Origin: Hymenobacter arizonensis
GTDB lineage: Bacteria > Bacteroidota > Bacteroidia > Cytophagales > Hymenobacteraceae
DNA: 64,000 nucleotides
Assembly: GCF_900115775.1 (NCBI RefSeq)
Contig: NZ_FOXS01000001.1
Span: 1,240,001-1,304,000, forward strand
Direction of reading: 5' to 3'
Part shown: positions 16,903-25,649 of the stretch, piece after piece
Numbering within the stretch: the stretch's first letter is position 1
Layout of the letters: every line of letters starts with the position of its first letter
Notes under the pieces: generated by a model
Told to the model about the DNA's origin: nothing
Seen by the model: only the letters and a program-made list of their open reading frames with translations
Database searches by the model: none
Made by a program: the position numbers and the translations under genes

Positions 16903-17649
16903 ATGAACATTCGCTTTTTGCCGCTGTCGGCCTTCTTGTTTCTGGCGGCCGGCACTGCCTATGGGCAGGCTGGCAGCCTGGGCAAGGATGCCGCTACTGT
17001 TCAGGCCAATATGGCTACTATAGCCTCTGGCTCGTCATTGCGAGTAGAAGGGGCCACCAGCTTAGGCGTGGTGGGTTCACCCTATGCCGATAGCCGCTGG
17101 CTAACCGCTTTGCTGACCCTGAACAACGGCATGCCCCTGGCCCCGGTACCCTTGAAATACGACGTGCTGCAACACCGCCTGCTGATGCTGGACGCCAAGC
17201 ACCCCAAAGACTCCCTCCTGCTCGACGACCACCAGGTGGTGCGCTTTGTGCTTCAGGAACCGGCCTCGGCGCGCGGACCGGCGCGGCAGCGCGAGTTCCG
17301 GCGCTTCCGGGAAGCCCCACAGCAGCACCACCGCCCCGATTATGTGGAAGTACTGCACGAGGGCAGCTACACGCTGCTGAAACACTACGTCAAGACGGTG
17401 AAAAAAGCGGACTACTATGGAGCGTACAGCCAGGACCGCCGCACCGACGAAATTGAGGACAAGTCGACGTACTACCTGCTCAGCCCGGAGGCACGGCTCG
17501 CCCCCGTCAAACTAAACCTAAAAACGTTGCAGTCTGCCGCTCCGCCCCTGGCCGCCGCCCTGAAAACTACCGCCGACACCCAAAAGCCCAAAACCGAAGC
17601 CCAGTGGGTGAGCGTGCTGCAAGCCGCGGACCCAAAGCCAGCTAAATAG
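16903..17649 (+). CDS. Secreted protein of unknown function
   Basis: This 248-residue protein has a clear signal peptide (MNIRFLPLSAFLFLAAGTAYGQ, cleaved near residue 22). The mature part is rich in beta-strand and basic patches: LLMLDAKHPKDSLLLDDHQVV in the middle, then RQREFRRFREAPQQHHRPDY, then a segment ending in TYYLLSPEA. It ends in a Lys/Ala/Pro-rich tail. I do not recognise a domain. Its last 8 bases overlap the end of the convergent arylamine N-acetyltransferase gene. Confidence 0.7.
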   Translation: MNIRFLPLSAFLFLAAGTAYGQAGSLGKDAATVQANMATIASGSSLRVEGATSLGVVGSPYADSRWLTALLTLNNGMPLAPVPLKYDVLQHRLLMLDAKHPKDSLLLDDHQVVRFVLQEPASARGPARQREFRRFREAPQQHHRPDYVEVLHEGSYTLLKHYVKTVKKADYYGAYSQDRRTDEIEDKSTYYLLSPEARLAPVKLNLKTLQSAAPPLAAALKTTADTQKPKTEAQWVSVLQAADPKPAK

Positions 17650-18430
17650 GCAGCGCGGCCGGCAGCCGAATGCCAAAGTGAGTGGCCAGGGTTTGCTCAT
17701 AAGCCGCGTCGCTGGTTACTGGCGTGGTGCTGGTGCTGCCGTCGGCCCGCCGTATTTTCAACTCGCGGTCGATGAGGCTGATGCGGCCGTCCGGAGTGGC
17801 CAGCGTGGTGATGCGCTGCTTGCGGAAAGGCGAGTCGGGAGCTTGCGAGTAGTAGAAGTTCATCATTTGGAAGTCGCTGGGCTGGGCCTCATCGAGCGTG
17901 AACGTGTAGAGGCTTTGCCACTGGCCCTGCATCTGTAGCTGCAGGTGGTAGTTGTGCTGGGGAGCGGCCTGCAGCCGGTAGCGGTCAAAGAACTGCTGAT
18001 GCTCGGGCCCCGCTTCCAGCGGAATGGGCTCGATGAGCCCGTTGGCCCCAAACCCCAGGTCGGCCAGCCAGGGCTGGCCTTCCACCTCTACCAGCAGCAC
18101 CTGGTGGGCACGGGGGCGTAAGGGAGGCCCGGCCAACAGGTTGCGGCCCACCAGGCAGGTCACGGCGAAGCCCAGCTCCTGCAGCACCAGCCGAAACAAC
18201 CCGTTGGCCTCGTAGCAATAGCCGCCGCGCTGCTCGTGCACCAGCTTTTGGACCAGGCTGGCTGGCTCGAGGCCAATGGGGCGGTTGAGGTGGATGTCGA
18301 GGTTTTCGAAAGGAATGCGGAAAGCCTGCGCCCGGTGCAGGCCCACCAGCGTTTCGAGGGAGTGCGTGAGGGGGCCGCGGTAGCCTACGCGGGCAACGTA
18401 GGCGGCAAGGTCAAGCGGAGCGTTGGGCAT
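17642..18430 (-). CDS. Arylamine N-acetyltransferase
   Basis: This 262-residue NAT enzyme (EC 2.3.1.5) transfers acetyl from acetyl-CoA to arylamines through a cysteine protease-like triad. The Cys is C72 in RGGYCYEANGLF, the His H109 in RAHQVLLVEV, and the Asp D124 in WLADLGFGAN. The N-terminal FENLDIHLNRPIGL is also family-specific. The ATG at 18430 is chosen over an upstream in-frame start at 18469. It follows the SDR gene by 39 bases on the same strand and is probably co-transcribed. Its stop overlaps the convergent secreted-protein gene. Confidence 0.92.
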   Translation of the reverse strand: MPNAPLDLAAYVARVGYRGPLTHSLETLVGLHRAQAFRIPFENLDIHLNRPIGLEPASLVQKLVHEQRGGYCYEANGLFRLVLQELGFAVTCLVGRNLLAGPPLRPRAHQVLLVEVEGQPWLADLGFGANGLIEPIPLEAGPEHQQFFDRYRLQAAPQHNYHLQLQMQGQWQSLYTFTLDEAQPSDFQMMNFYYSQAPDSPFRKQRITTLATPDGRISLIDRELKIRRADGSTSTTPVTSDAAYEQTLATHFGIRLPAALPI

Positions 18431-18469
18431 GGGCCACGGAGAAAGCAGAGTGAGGAACCAGCCCGCCAA

Positions 18470-19339
18470 TTACGCCAAAAACTGCGTACCGGTAAGCTGT
18501 TCACTTAGCTTCCAGAGCTGCCGGGCGTGGTCTGAGGTATTGAACGGGTGCTGCACGGGCACGGCCTTCTTCTTGTCGAAGAAGCCGCCGCTGATGGTGG
18601 CCATTTCAGGCGCGTTGGCCAGAAACAGGCTGGTTTCGGCGCCTTTCTCCACCGAAATCATGAACGGCCGGCCCAACTGGGCCAGCTTGCTCAGCCAGCC
18701 GCCGGCACTTTCGCCGAAGCTGCTGGCCACCACGCCCGGGTGCAGGGCATTGGTGCTGACATTGGCAATGCCGTGGGCGCGCAGGCGGCGGGCCAGCTCC
18801 TGCGTGAACATGATATTGTAGAGCTTGGTGTTGCCGTACACGCGCATGGCCCCGTAGCTCTGCGCCGATTGAATGTCGGTGAGGTTGGGCTTGGCAAACC
18901 GGTAGGCCATTGAGGATACGTTGACGACCCGGGCCGCGGGGCTGGCGCGCAGCTTCTCGAAGAGCAGCGCCGTGAGCAGGAACGGGCCCAGATGGTTGGT
19001 GGCCAAGCCCAGCTCGTTGCCATCGGCGGAAAGCTGGCGCTGGCTACCGAAAATGAGGCCGGCGTTGTTTACCAGCACGTCGAGGCGGGGGTAGCGGGCG
19101 TTGAAATCGGCGGCGGCCTGGCGCACCTGCTCGAAATCGGAGAGGTCGGCCAGGAGGACATCGACTCGGTCGTGGCCGGCCGCGGCTTTTATCTCGCGCT
19201 GCGTGGCCGTGGCTTTTTCGGGGTTACGGGCCAGGATAATTACGTGGGCACCGCTTTTGGCTAGCTCGGTGGCCGTGACTTTGCCAATGCCGGACGTGGC
19301 ACCGGTAACCAAGGCAATCTGATTTTGAAGGTCGGGCAT
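18470..19339 (-). CDS. Short-chain dehydrogenase/reductase (retinol dehydrogenase-like)
   Basis: The product is a 289-residue SDR with VTGATSGIGKVTATELAKSG at the cofactor site, VLVNNAGLIFG as the NNAG motif, and YGNTKLYNIMF as the catalytic Tyr-x3-Lys. NHLGPFLLT, VNVSSMAYRF and ALHPGVVASSF place it in the RDH/WWOX-like group often called oxidoreductases of unknown substrate. It is the first gene of a likely two-gene unit with the arylamine N-acetyltransferase, and it is divergent from pncA. Confidence 0.88.
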   Translation of the reverse strand: MPDLQNQIALVTGATSGIGKVTATELAKSGAHVIILARNPEKATATQREIKAAAGHDRVDVLLADLSDFEQVRQAAADFNARYPRLDVLVNNAGLIFGSQRQLSADGNELGLATNHLGPFLLTALLFEKLRASPAARVVNVSSMAYRFAKPNLTDIQSAQSYGAMRVYGNTKLYNIMFTQELARRLRAHGIANVSTNALHPGVVASSFGESAGGWLSKLAQLGRPFMISVEKGAETSLFLANAPEMATISGGFFDKKKAVPVQHPFNTSDHARQLWKLSEQLTGTQFLA

Positions 19340-19431
19340 GGGGAGGAAGTTGGAGACTTTATGGACAGCAACGTAGACGTAACTCGCCGCGACTTACTTG
19401 GTTTTTCCGGCTCCTCCCCGACCTTGGCCCC

Positions 19432-20055
19432 ATGAAAGCCCTTTTGCTCATCGATATCCAAAACGATTTTGTGCCTGGTGGCCGGTTGGCCGTGCCCGAC
19501 GGCGATGCCATTATTCCGCTGGTCAATGCCTTGCAGCCGCAGTTCGACCTAGTGGTAGCCTCGCAGGACTGGCACCCGGACGGCCACGAGAGCTTTGCCA
19601 GCAGCCACGCCGGCCGCGCGCCCTTCGACCACATCGACCTGCACGGCCTGCCCCAGACGCTATGGCCCGACCACTGCGTGCAGGAAACGCCCGGCGCTGC
19701 CCTGCACCCGTCCCTGGACACCCGGCGGGTGGAAGCCATTTTCCGCAAAGGCATGGCGCCCGACATCGATTCCTACAGCGCCTTTTATGACAATGGCCAC
19801 CGCAAAGCCACCGGCCTCACCGACTACCTGCGCGGCCGCGGCGTAACCGACGTATACCTAGTGGGCCTGGCCGGCGACTATTGCGTGTATTTTTCGGCGC
19901 TCGATGCCCAGGCCGCAGGCTTTGCGGCCTTCGTGATTACCGATGCCACGCGGGCCATTAGCGCCGAGGGTTTCGAGGCGGCCCGGGCCGACATGCAAAC
20001 CAAAGGCGTACGCATGCTGGAAAGCAGCGCCGTGCTGGGCACGGTGGCCAGGTAG
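19432..20055 (+). CDS. pncA: Nicotinamidase
   Basis: This 207-residue enzyme deamidates nicotinamide to nicotinate for NAD salvage (EC 3.5.1.19). The catalytic triad is visible: D8 in LLLIDIQNDF, K106 in AIFRKGMAPD, and C151 in GLAGDYCVYFSA. Metal ligands are D46 and H48 in SQDWHPDGHESF and H81 in WPDHCVQ. The length and motifs match E. coli-type PncA. The ATG at 19432 begins directly at the domain. The potassium channel gene follows 60 bases later on the same strand. Confidence 0.95.
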   Translation: MKALLLIDIQNDFVPGGRLAVPDGDAIIPLVNALQPQFDLVVASQDWHPDGHESFASSHAGRAPFDHIDLHGLPQTLWPDHCVQETPGAALHPSLDTRRVEAIFRKGMAPDIDSYSAFYDNGHRKATGLTDYLRGRGVTDVYLVGLAGDYCVYFSALDAQAAGFAAFVITDATRAISAEGFEAARADMQTKGVRMLESSAVLGTVAR

Positions 20056-20115
20056 TCGGCCCATCTTACTTCCCAATTCTTCACTTGGCTGCCCCCACCC
20101 CAGTATAGAGCCTTC

Positions 20116-20955
20116 ATGGATTTACAGCCCCGCGACACGGCCCCCGGATGGAAACGCACCGGCTACCGCATCATATTCGAATCGGACACCCGGGCCGGCA
20201 TGGCCTTCGACGTATTGCTGCTGGCTATAATCGTGCTGAGTGTGGGCACCGTGATGCTGGACAGCGTGCGGTCCATTAGCAGCCAGTACGGGGCCCTGCT
20301 AAGAGGGCTGGAATGGGCCTTTACCATTGCATTTCTGCTGGAATACCTGGCGCGGCTGCTGGTGGTGCGGCGGCCAGTGGCCTATGCTCTCAGCTGGCTC
20401 GGGATAATTGACTTTCTGGCCACCATACCGGCCCTGGCCGCGCTGGTTCTCACGGGCAGCCAGTACTTGCTGGCCATCCGGACGCTGCGGCTGCTGCGCA
20501 TGTTCCGCATTTTCAAGCTGGGTCAGTTTGTGGGCGAAGGCGAATTCATTACGAATGCGCTCAAAGCCAGCCGCTACAAAATCATGGTCTTTCTCACATC
20601 GGTGCTCACTATGACCATTGTGGTGGGCACGCTGATGTACGTGGTGGAAGGCGGGCAAAACGGCTTTACCAGCATCCCCAAAAGTGTGTACTGGGCCGTG
20701 GTCACCGTCACGACGGTCGGCTACGGCGACATCTCGCCCGTCACCATTCTGGGCCAAACGCTGGCTTCGCTCCTTATGATATTGGGCTATGCCATCATTG
20801 CCGTGCCCACGGGCATTGTATCGGCCCAGATGGTGGCGCCACGCGGCCCGGCACAGCCAGAACCAGCATTTAAGCTGGCCGTCTGCCACGTATGCCAGGC
20901 TGCCGGCCACCGGCCCGACGCTGAGTTTTGCTGGCGCTGCGGCGAGCGGTTGTAG
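20116..20955 (+). CDS. Voltage-gated-type potassium channel with C-terminal zinc ribbon
   Basis: This 279-residue protein has six membrane segments. The fourth (residues 121-134, IRTLRLLRMFRIFK) has regularly spaced Arg as in a voltage sensor. The pore loop carries TTVGYGDISP (filter TVGYGD at 200-205), so K+ selectivity is expected. After the last helix a short Pro-rich linker leads to a C-terminal CxxC...CxxC module (C257/C260 and C272/C275), a zinc ribbon facing the cytoplasm. Such a tail is not standard for Kv channels and could sense redox or metal. The gene may be transcribed with pncA. Confidence 0.92.
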   Translation: MDLQPRDTAPGWKRTGYRIIFESDTRAGMAFDVLLLAIIVLSVGTVMLDSVRSISSQYGALLRGLEWAFTIAFLLEYLARLLVVRRPVAYALSWLGIIDFLATIPALAALVLTGSQYLLAIRTLRLLRMFRIFKLGQFVGEGEFITNALKASRYKIMVFLTSVLTMTIVVGTLMYVVEGGQNGFTSIPKSVYWAVVTVTTVGYGDISPVTILGQTLASLLMILGYAIIAVPTGIVSAQMVAPRGPAQPEPAFKLAVCHVCQAAGHRPDAEFCWRCGERL

Positions 20956-21419
20956 AGCATTTAAGCGACTAGTCCTCATTATATAACTGATGCCGCGAAT
21001 AGCACTAGTCAGCTAAGCAGAGTGTCTCTTTGGAAACACGCTGGCTGGCATGCTTTCCTTGATACGGCTCAGATATGTATGGGCAAGGGCCAGCATGCAG
21101 CTCGTCTTAACTAGCCAATTATCCACAGCTAAACCCGCACAAAAAAGTGCAACGCTGCAGCTAAGAAATTCATCAAGCGGAAGGGTTTGCACCGGAATAG
21201 CAATCAACCTAGCCATGCGCTTAGAGCACCTGAGTGAATTAATAGGCCACGCCCGAAGCAGCAGGCTGACTATAAAAGAACGAGGACTGGTACACATTCG
21301 TCCTCTTAGACTTTATCAAACGTGGCTAACCTCCTTACCTCAGCCGCGTACACCCACTACTCCTTTTAGAAAAGCACCACGCTGCTTCCTTTCCTTATTT
21401 CCACTCAACGTATTATCTC
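20956..21419. other. 464-base intergenic stretch, no supported gene
   Basis: Open frames exist on both strands (21050-21577 plus; 21013-21297 minus), but neither shows a recognisable domain or signal peptide. The base composition is lower in GC than the neighbours. It presumably holds the promoter of the secreted repeat protein at 21420. I see no RNA gene or clear repeat in it. Confidence 0.5.
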
Positions 21420-21803
21420 ATGATAAAGCACCTGCTGCCAGCTTTGGCCCTTTCGCTCGCTTTTGGCATCAACGCCCAAGCGCAGACCACGACGCCCAAT
21501 ACGCCTACCGGCAACCGCACAGCCGGCACCACCGAAGCTCCGGTAGACCCAACCAGCAAAACCGGCCAACAAATTAGCGGAGCTACGGGCAATGGTGCGG
21601 CTAACACGGATACTGATACCGCTCCTGTTGCTCCCGGCACCACTACCCCCCGCACGCCCACCGGCAACCGCACTGCTGGCACTACTTCGCAGCCTATTGA
21701 CCCTACCAGCAAAGTAGGACAGGAGATAAAAGGTGCGCCAGGTACCGACACCAATCGGAAAACCCGCAAAGCGACCAAAACAAAAACCAAGATGCCCCGG
21801 TAA
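21420..21803 (+). CDS. Small secreted Thr/Pro-rich protein with two tandem repeats
   Basis: The 127-residue protein has a signal peptide (MIKHLLPALALSLAFGINAQAQ). The rest is low-complexity and probably disordered. Two copies of an approximately 30-residue unit are visible: TPTGNRTAGTTEAPVDPTSK followed by TGQQI, and TPTGNRTAGTTSQPIDPTSK followed by VGQEI, separated by a Gly/Asn/Thr/Asp linker. The C-terminus is strongly basic (RKTRKATKTKTKMPR). Function is unknown; the basic tail could bind an acidic surface polymer, which is speculation. A strong terminator follows. Confidence 0.75.
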   Translation: MIKHLLPALALSLAFGINAQAQTTTPNTPTGNRTAGTTEAPVDPTSKTGQQISGATGNGAANTDTDTAPVAPGTTTPRTPTGNRTAGTTSQPIDPTSKVGQEIKGAPGTDTNRKTRKATKTKTKMPR

Positions 21804-21849
21804 TTAATCGTAACGGCATTTCTGGCATTTGATGCGCTAGCTAATCAAA

Positions 21850-21895
21850 ATAGCAAAGGCCACAACAAGCAAATGTTTGTTGTGGCCTTTGCTAT
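21850..21895. terminator. Bidirectional terminator
   Basis: ATAGCAAAGGCCACAACAA pairs perfectly with TTGTTGTGGCCTTTGCTAT around an 8-base loop. It sits between convergent genes (21803 and 21924). Confidence 0.85.
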
Positions 21896-21923
21896 ATGAA
21901 TGGTATCTGGCAGGCAGTTCCGG

Positions 21924-22754
21924 CTACAGCTGTTTGCTAAAGGACAAGCCGCTGTACGAATGACCGTTCACGTTCACGCCCTGCAGGGGTATTACCGATA
22001 CGCCCGCACGCCCGGCTACTTTGTGCAGCTGGGGCACTACTATGCCCGCCGTAGCGCCCACGGCGTAGCCCACCATCACATCGGTGAGGAAGTGCTTGCC
22101 GGCTTCGATGCGGTAGTAGCCCACGGCGGCCGGCAGCAGGGCCGCAGCGCCCCACACGTAGGGCTCGGCAGGTGAGTCGGGGTTGAAGTCGTGAAACACT
22201 TTGGCGGCAAAGAAGGTAGCCGCACCGGTATGGGCCACGTGGCCGGCAAAAAATGAGTTAGTGGCAATCTTGCCGTTGCGTCCGCTACCGCCTTCGGGCC
22301 CGTACAGGTAGGGGCGGTAGCGGTACACGGTGCCCACCGTCATGGTGAAGGCGGCATCGGCGGCGAGCATGGTTTGGAGGTAGAGGCCCAGCACTTGCCC
22401 GTAGCGGCCCCGCACGTTGGGGTTGAGGGCCAGCAGGCCCGGCGCCACCAGGAACGTAGGGTAGCAGAGCACGTCGCTGAGCAGCTGGGCGCGGTCGCTG
22501 TACTTGCCCGCGGCAAAGCGGTCAATCTTGGGCACGTCGTTGCGGTCGAGCGCAGCCAATTCGGCATCGGTCAGGCCGCTTTTTTTCTGTACCAGCAACA
22601 GCCCGGTTACGCTCAGCGCCGTGAGGCCAGTAGTGATGGCACCGTCCTTCAAAAGGTCGGTGCGGTAGGGAGAAGGAGCCTGCTGGGCAACGGCCGAAGG
22701 CCCCGGGGCCAAGAACAGCGTCCCGGACAGCGCGAGGGAAAAGAAGAGCTTCAT
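21924..22754 (-). CDS. PAP2 superfamily phosphatase
   Basis: This 276-residue protein has an N-terminal signal (LALSGTLFLAPGPSAVAQQ) and about five hydrophobic segments. PAP2 motifs are present: the R-P pair in YRYRPYLYG (motif 1 region), SFFAGHVAHTG with the His of the GH element (motif 2), and YYRIEAGKHFLTDVMVGYAVG with R, H and D of motif 3. These enzymes dephosphorylate phospholipids, isoprenyl pyrophosphates or sugar phosphates on the outer side of a membrane. The ATG at 22754 is used; a TTG one codon upstream is also in frame. Confidence 0.85.
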   Translation of the reverse strand: MKLFFSLALSGTLFLAPGPSAVAQQAPSPYRTDLLKDGAITTGLTALSVTGLLLVQKKSGLTDAELAALDRNDVPKIDRFAAGKYSDRAQLLSDVLCYPTFLVAPGLLALNPNVRGRYGQVLGLYLQTMLAADAAFTMTVGTVYRYRPYLYGPEGGSGRNGKIATNSFFAGHVAHTGAATFFAAKVFHDFNPDSPAEPYVWGAAALLPAAVGYYRIEAGKHFLTDVMVGYAVGATAGIVVPQLHKVAGRAGVSVIPLQGVNVNGHSYSGLSFSKQL

Positions 22755-22897
22755 CAAATAGAAATATGAAAATGATGAGGCTCAAACGTGAGATTGGCCG
22801 CTGAGGTTGGTCTGCGGAAGGGAACTGACCCGAGGCGGCGGGAAGTGCACCGCACGGCGCGTTCTTACAAGCGCTGAGGCCCCAGTCCTGGCCGCTG

Positions 22898-24022
22898 CTA
22901 CAGCACCACTGTTCGCATCACGGGTTTGAAGTGGCCACTCAGCAGCTGCACGAAATAGGTACCCGACGCCAGCCCTCCGCGTGACCATTGCAGCTGGTGG
23001 TGGCCGGCGCGCAGGGCCCCCTTGTGCAACACGGCCACCTCTCGGCCAGCCGCATCGAGCAGGCGGATGGTGGCTTCATCGGCGGTAGGCAGCGAGAATT
23101 CGAGGGTGGCCTTTTCGACAAAGGGCGTGGGCAGCACCGCCAGCAGCTGAGGCTCGGGGCTCAGGCCCTGGTGCAGCGTAAACGCATCGACCAGCTTGCC
23201 GGTGTGCGTGATGAAGCGGAGCCGCAGGCTGTCGGCGCTGGCTTCGATGAGCTGAGCGCCGTAGTCGGCGTTGTAGCGCACCTGGCTGCCCGGCAAGGCC
23301 ACGGTGGTGCCGTAGATGCTCCGCCCGCCCAGGCCGTTGACGCAGTAAGTGAGGCCATCTACCACCAACCGCTCGTAGTGGTGGTCGTGCCCGGCCAGTA
23401 CCAGCGAGGCCCCCCACTCGCGGAAAGGCCAACGCATGTTGGGGCTGCTGCCGTGGGTGCCCGATGAGTACGGCGGATGGTGGAAATACACGATTTTCCA
23501 GCGCGAGCGGGAGGCCGCCATTTCGGCCTTCAGCCACTGGGCCTGCCGGGAAGTGCTGCCGGTGCCGTCGCGCTCGGAGGGGTCGCTGTTGAGCACGAAG
23601 AAATGCACATCGCCGCGCACATAGTCGTAGTACCGCTCGTTGCCGGGCAGCGAGAAGTAGTCGAGGTAGGGCTGCCCGTGGCGGGTATAGGTGTCGTGGT
23701 TGCCGAGCGAGGGAAAGAAGCGGTTGGTGGCAGCGCCACTGCCGTAGCGCCCGCGGTAGGCCCCAATAAACTCGTGGTAGTAGCGGCCAATGTTTTCGTC
23801 GATGGTGCTGGCCGCGCCCTGCTCGTAGTTATTGTCGCCGAGGGTGATGACAAATTCGGGCTTCCAGCTTTTCACCAGCTCCGCCACCTGCTCTTCCGAA
23901 TTACTGGCATGGCCATAGTCGCCAATTGCCGCGAAGCGCTGAGCATGAAGCGACTGCACCCCAAAAACACCCAGCCAAGCGCCTAAAACCCAAAGCGCGC
24001 GAAGCGTAACAAATTGCCGCAT
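22898..24022 (-). CDS. Secreted metallophosphoesterase with type IX sorting domain
   Basis: This roughly 374-residue protein has a signal peptide (VLGAWLGVFGVQSLHAQ) and a purple-acid-phosphatase-like calcineurin domain: GDYGH, TLGDNNYEQG, PSLGNHDTY, YFHHPPYSSGTHG and LAGHDHHYER supply the two-metal site in order. The last 75 residues (from PFVEKATLEFSLPTAD through ATIRLLDAAGREVA to GTYFVQLLSG) form a T9SS type A sorting domain, so it should be exported through the outer membrane and attached or released. An alternative ATG lies at 24040, adding six residues. It is divergent from the MscS gene. Confidence 0.92.
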   Translation of the reverse strand: MRQFVTLRALWVLGAWLGVFGVQSLHAQRFAAIGDYGHASNSEEQVAELVKSWKPEFVITLGDNNYEQGAASTIDENIGRYYHEFIGAYRGRYGSGAATNRFFPSLGNHDTYTRHGQPYLDYFSLPGNERYYDYVRGDVHFFVLNSDPSERDGTGSTSRQAQWLKAEMAASRSRWKIVYFHHPPYSSGTHGSSPNMRWPFREWGASLVLAGHDHHYERLVVDGLTYCVNGLGGRSIYGTTVALPGSQVRYNADYGAQLIEASADSLRLRFITHTGKLVDAFTLHQGLSPEPQLLAVLPTPFVEKATLEFSLPTADEATIRLLDAAGREVAVLHKGALRAGHHQLQWSRGGLASGTYFVQLLSGHFKPVMRTVVL

Positions 24023-24225
24023 GTGCAGAAGTAAAATCATTTGATTGGACGCCTCAAACTTCAGGCAGCTGCTTTTAGTGCCTTTCGGCCTGCAATAAGG
24101 CGAATCCCGGGGCCGGCGGCTGCGCGGGGCTGCCGTTGGCCGCACGGGCACCTAACCTTTCGGGGCCGCCGGGGGTACACTTCATTCACCTGTGTTGTGC
24201 CCACGCCACCCGTGCGGCAATTGGT

Positions 24226-25347
24226 ATGAAAGAACAATTTGACCACCTCCTAGAGCATTTTCCTGAGATTTTTACCACCCTGGGCATCCTGTTGGGCGGC
24301 CTGGCCATTGGGCTGGTGGCCAAGCTGGTCATCTTTGCCGGCCTGCGGGCTTACGGCCGGCGCGAAGACTCGACCCTGGCGCGGTCGGTGGTGCAGCACC
24401 TGAGTACAGCCAGCGCAATATTTTTCCCGATTTTGGCCGTGTCGCTGGTGCTGCCGCTGGTGCCCCTGCATCCCAAGGCGTTTGAGGTGCTGCGGCGCGT
24501 GGTGGAGATGGTGCTGATACTCTCCTTTGCCTGGGGCCTCATTCAAACGCTGGACGTATTTCAGGACCTGCTGCTGCAGCGGTATCAGCTGGGCAGCGGC
24601 GACAACCTGCGAGTGCGCAAGCTGTTCACCCAGCTGCAGTTTGTGAAGAAACTAGCCGTCTCGCTGATTGCGCTGGTGGCCGTGGGGCTGGTGCTCATGA
24701 GCTTTGCCACGGTGCGCCGCCTGGGCACGGGCCTGCTTACCTCGGCCGGCATTGCCAGCGTTATTGTGGGCTTTGCGGCCCAGCGCTCCATTGGCAACCT
24801 GCTGGCGGGCTTTCAGATAGCCTTCACCCAGCCCATCCGCATCGACGACGTGCTGGTGGTGGAGGGCGAGTGGGGCCGGGTCGAGGAAATCACCTTCACC
24901 TACGTCGTGCTCAGCATCTGGGACGAGCGCCGGCTGGTGCTGCCGCTCAATTACTTCATCGAAAAGCCCTTCCAGAACTGGACCCGCAACAGCTCCAAGC
25001 TCACCGGCGCCGTGTACCTGCAAACCGACTACACCGTGCCCGTCGATGCCCTGCGGGCCGAACTCCAGCGGATTGCCGAAGCCCATCCGCTCTGGGACAA
25101 GCGCGTGTGCGTGATGCACGTAACCGATGCGAAGGAACGCACCCTGGAAGTGCGCGCCCTGGTCAGCGCCGCCGATGCCAGCTCGGTGTGGGAGCTGCGC
25201 TGCGCTGTGCGCGAGCAGCTGGTCACGTTTCTGCAGCGCGAGTACCCCGGCAGCCTGCCCCGCACCCGCGCGCTGCTCGAAGGGCCAGCCCTGGCCGCTT
25301 CCCACGACGAGCACGCTTTCTCGCGTCCACAGCCCAAGGCGGTATAG
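24226..25347 (+). CDS. MscS-type mechanosensitive ion channel
   Basis: This 373-residue protein has four hydrophobic segments, followed by the MscS pore-lining helix and beta domain. LLTSAGIASVIVGFAAQRSI is the glycine/alanine-rich TM3, and AFTQPIRIDDVLVVEGEWG leads into RVEEITFTYVVLSIWDERR of the beta domain. These channels release solutes on hypo-osmotic shock in the inner membrane. The ATG at 24226 is used because the upstream open frame (from 24136) overlaps the divergent promoter region, where TAACCTTT lies at 24153. Confidence 0.92.
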   Translation: MKEQFDHLLEHFPEIFTTLGILLGGLAIGLVAKLVIFAGLRAYGRREDSTLARSVVQHLSTASAIFFPILAVSLVLPLVPLHPKAFEVLRRVVEMVLILSFAWGLIQTLDVFQDLLLQRYQLGSGDNLRVRKLFTQLQFVKKLAVSLIALVAVGLVLMSFATVRRLGTGLLTSAGIASVIVGFAAQRSIGNLLAGFQIAFTQPIRIDDVLVVEGEWGRVEEITFTYVVLSIWDERRLVLPLNYFIEKPFQNWTRNSSKLTGAVYLQTDYTVPVDALRAELQRIAEAHPLWDKRVCVMHVTDAKERTLEVRALVSAADASSVWELRCAVREQLVTFLQREYPGSLPRTRALLEGPALAASHDEHAFSRPQPKAV

Positions 25348-25649
25348 TGCCCATAGAATTTGCGCCAATTACTGAGTTTGGGTCGGTAAACACGGAAAGT
25401 TAGCTTAAAAGCCGTCTGTTTAGACTCAACAGTCGTTAGAAGGCCTCGTCTGTCAAAAGCCTGTGCCGTGCCACTGTTTGCGGTGCCTCGCCAGCCTTTT
25501 TCTTGCTCTTTTCCTCCATTCCATCCCGCGGGCAAATTCGCACCTTAGTGCTTGGGCTCACCGCGCTACCGTGCTGCACCTTTTAGGTCAGCCGGTTATC
25601 TCCCCTTTTTGCCTGCTACTGCCTGCCCGCACCCACGGGCCACGCCACC
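25348..25649. other. 302-base intergenic stretch
   Basis: Short open frames (for example 25463-25663) lack domain or codon-use support. A CACCTTAG word near 25540 resembles the upstream elements seen before other genes. I see no terminator hairpin of note. Confidence 0.4.

Noticed and set aside
21050..21577. A possible gene on the plus strand before the repeat protein
   Set aside because: No domain, no signal, overlaps the repeat protein in another frame.
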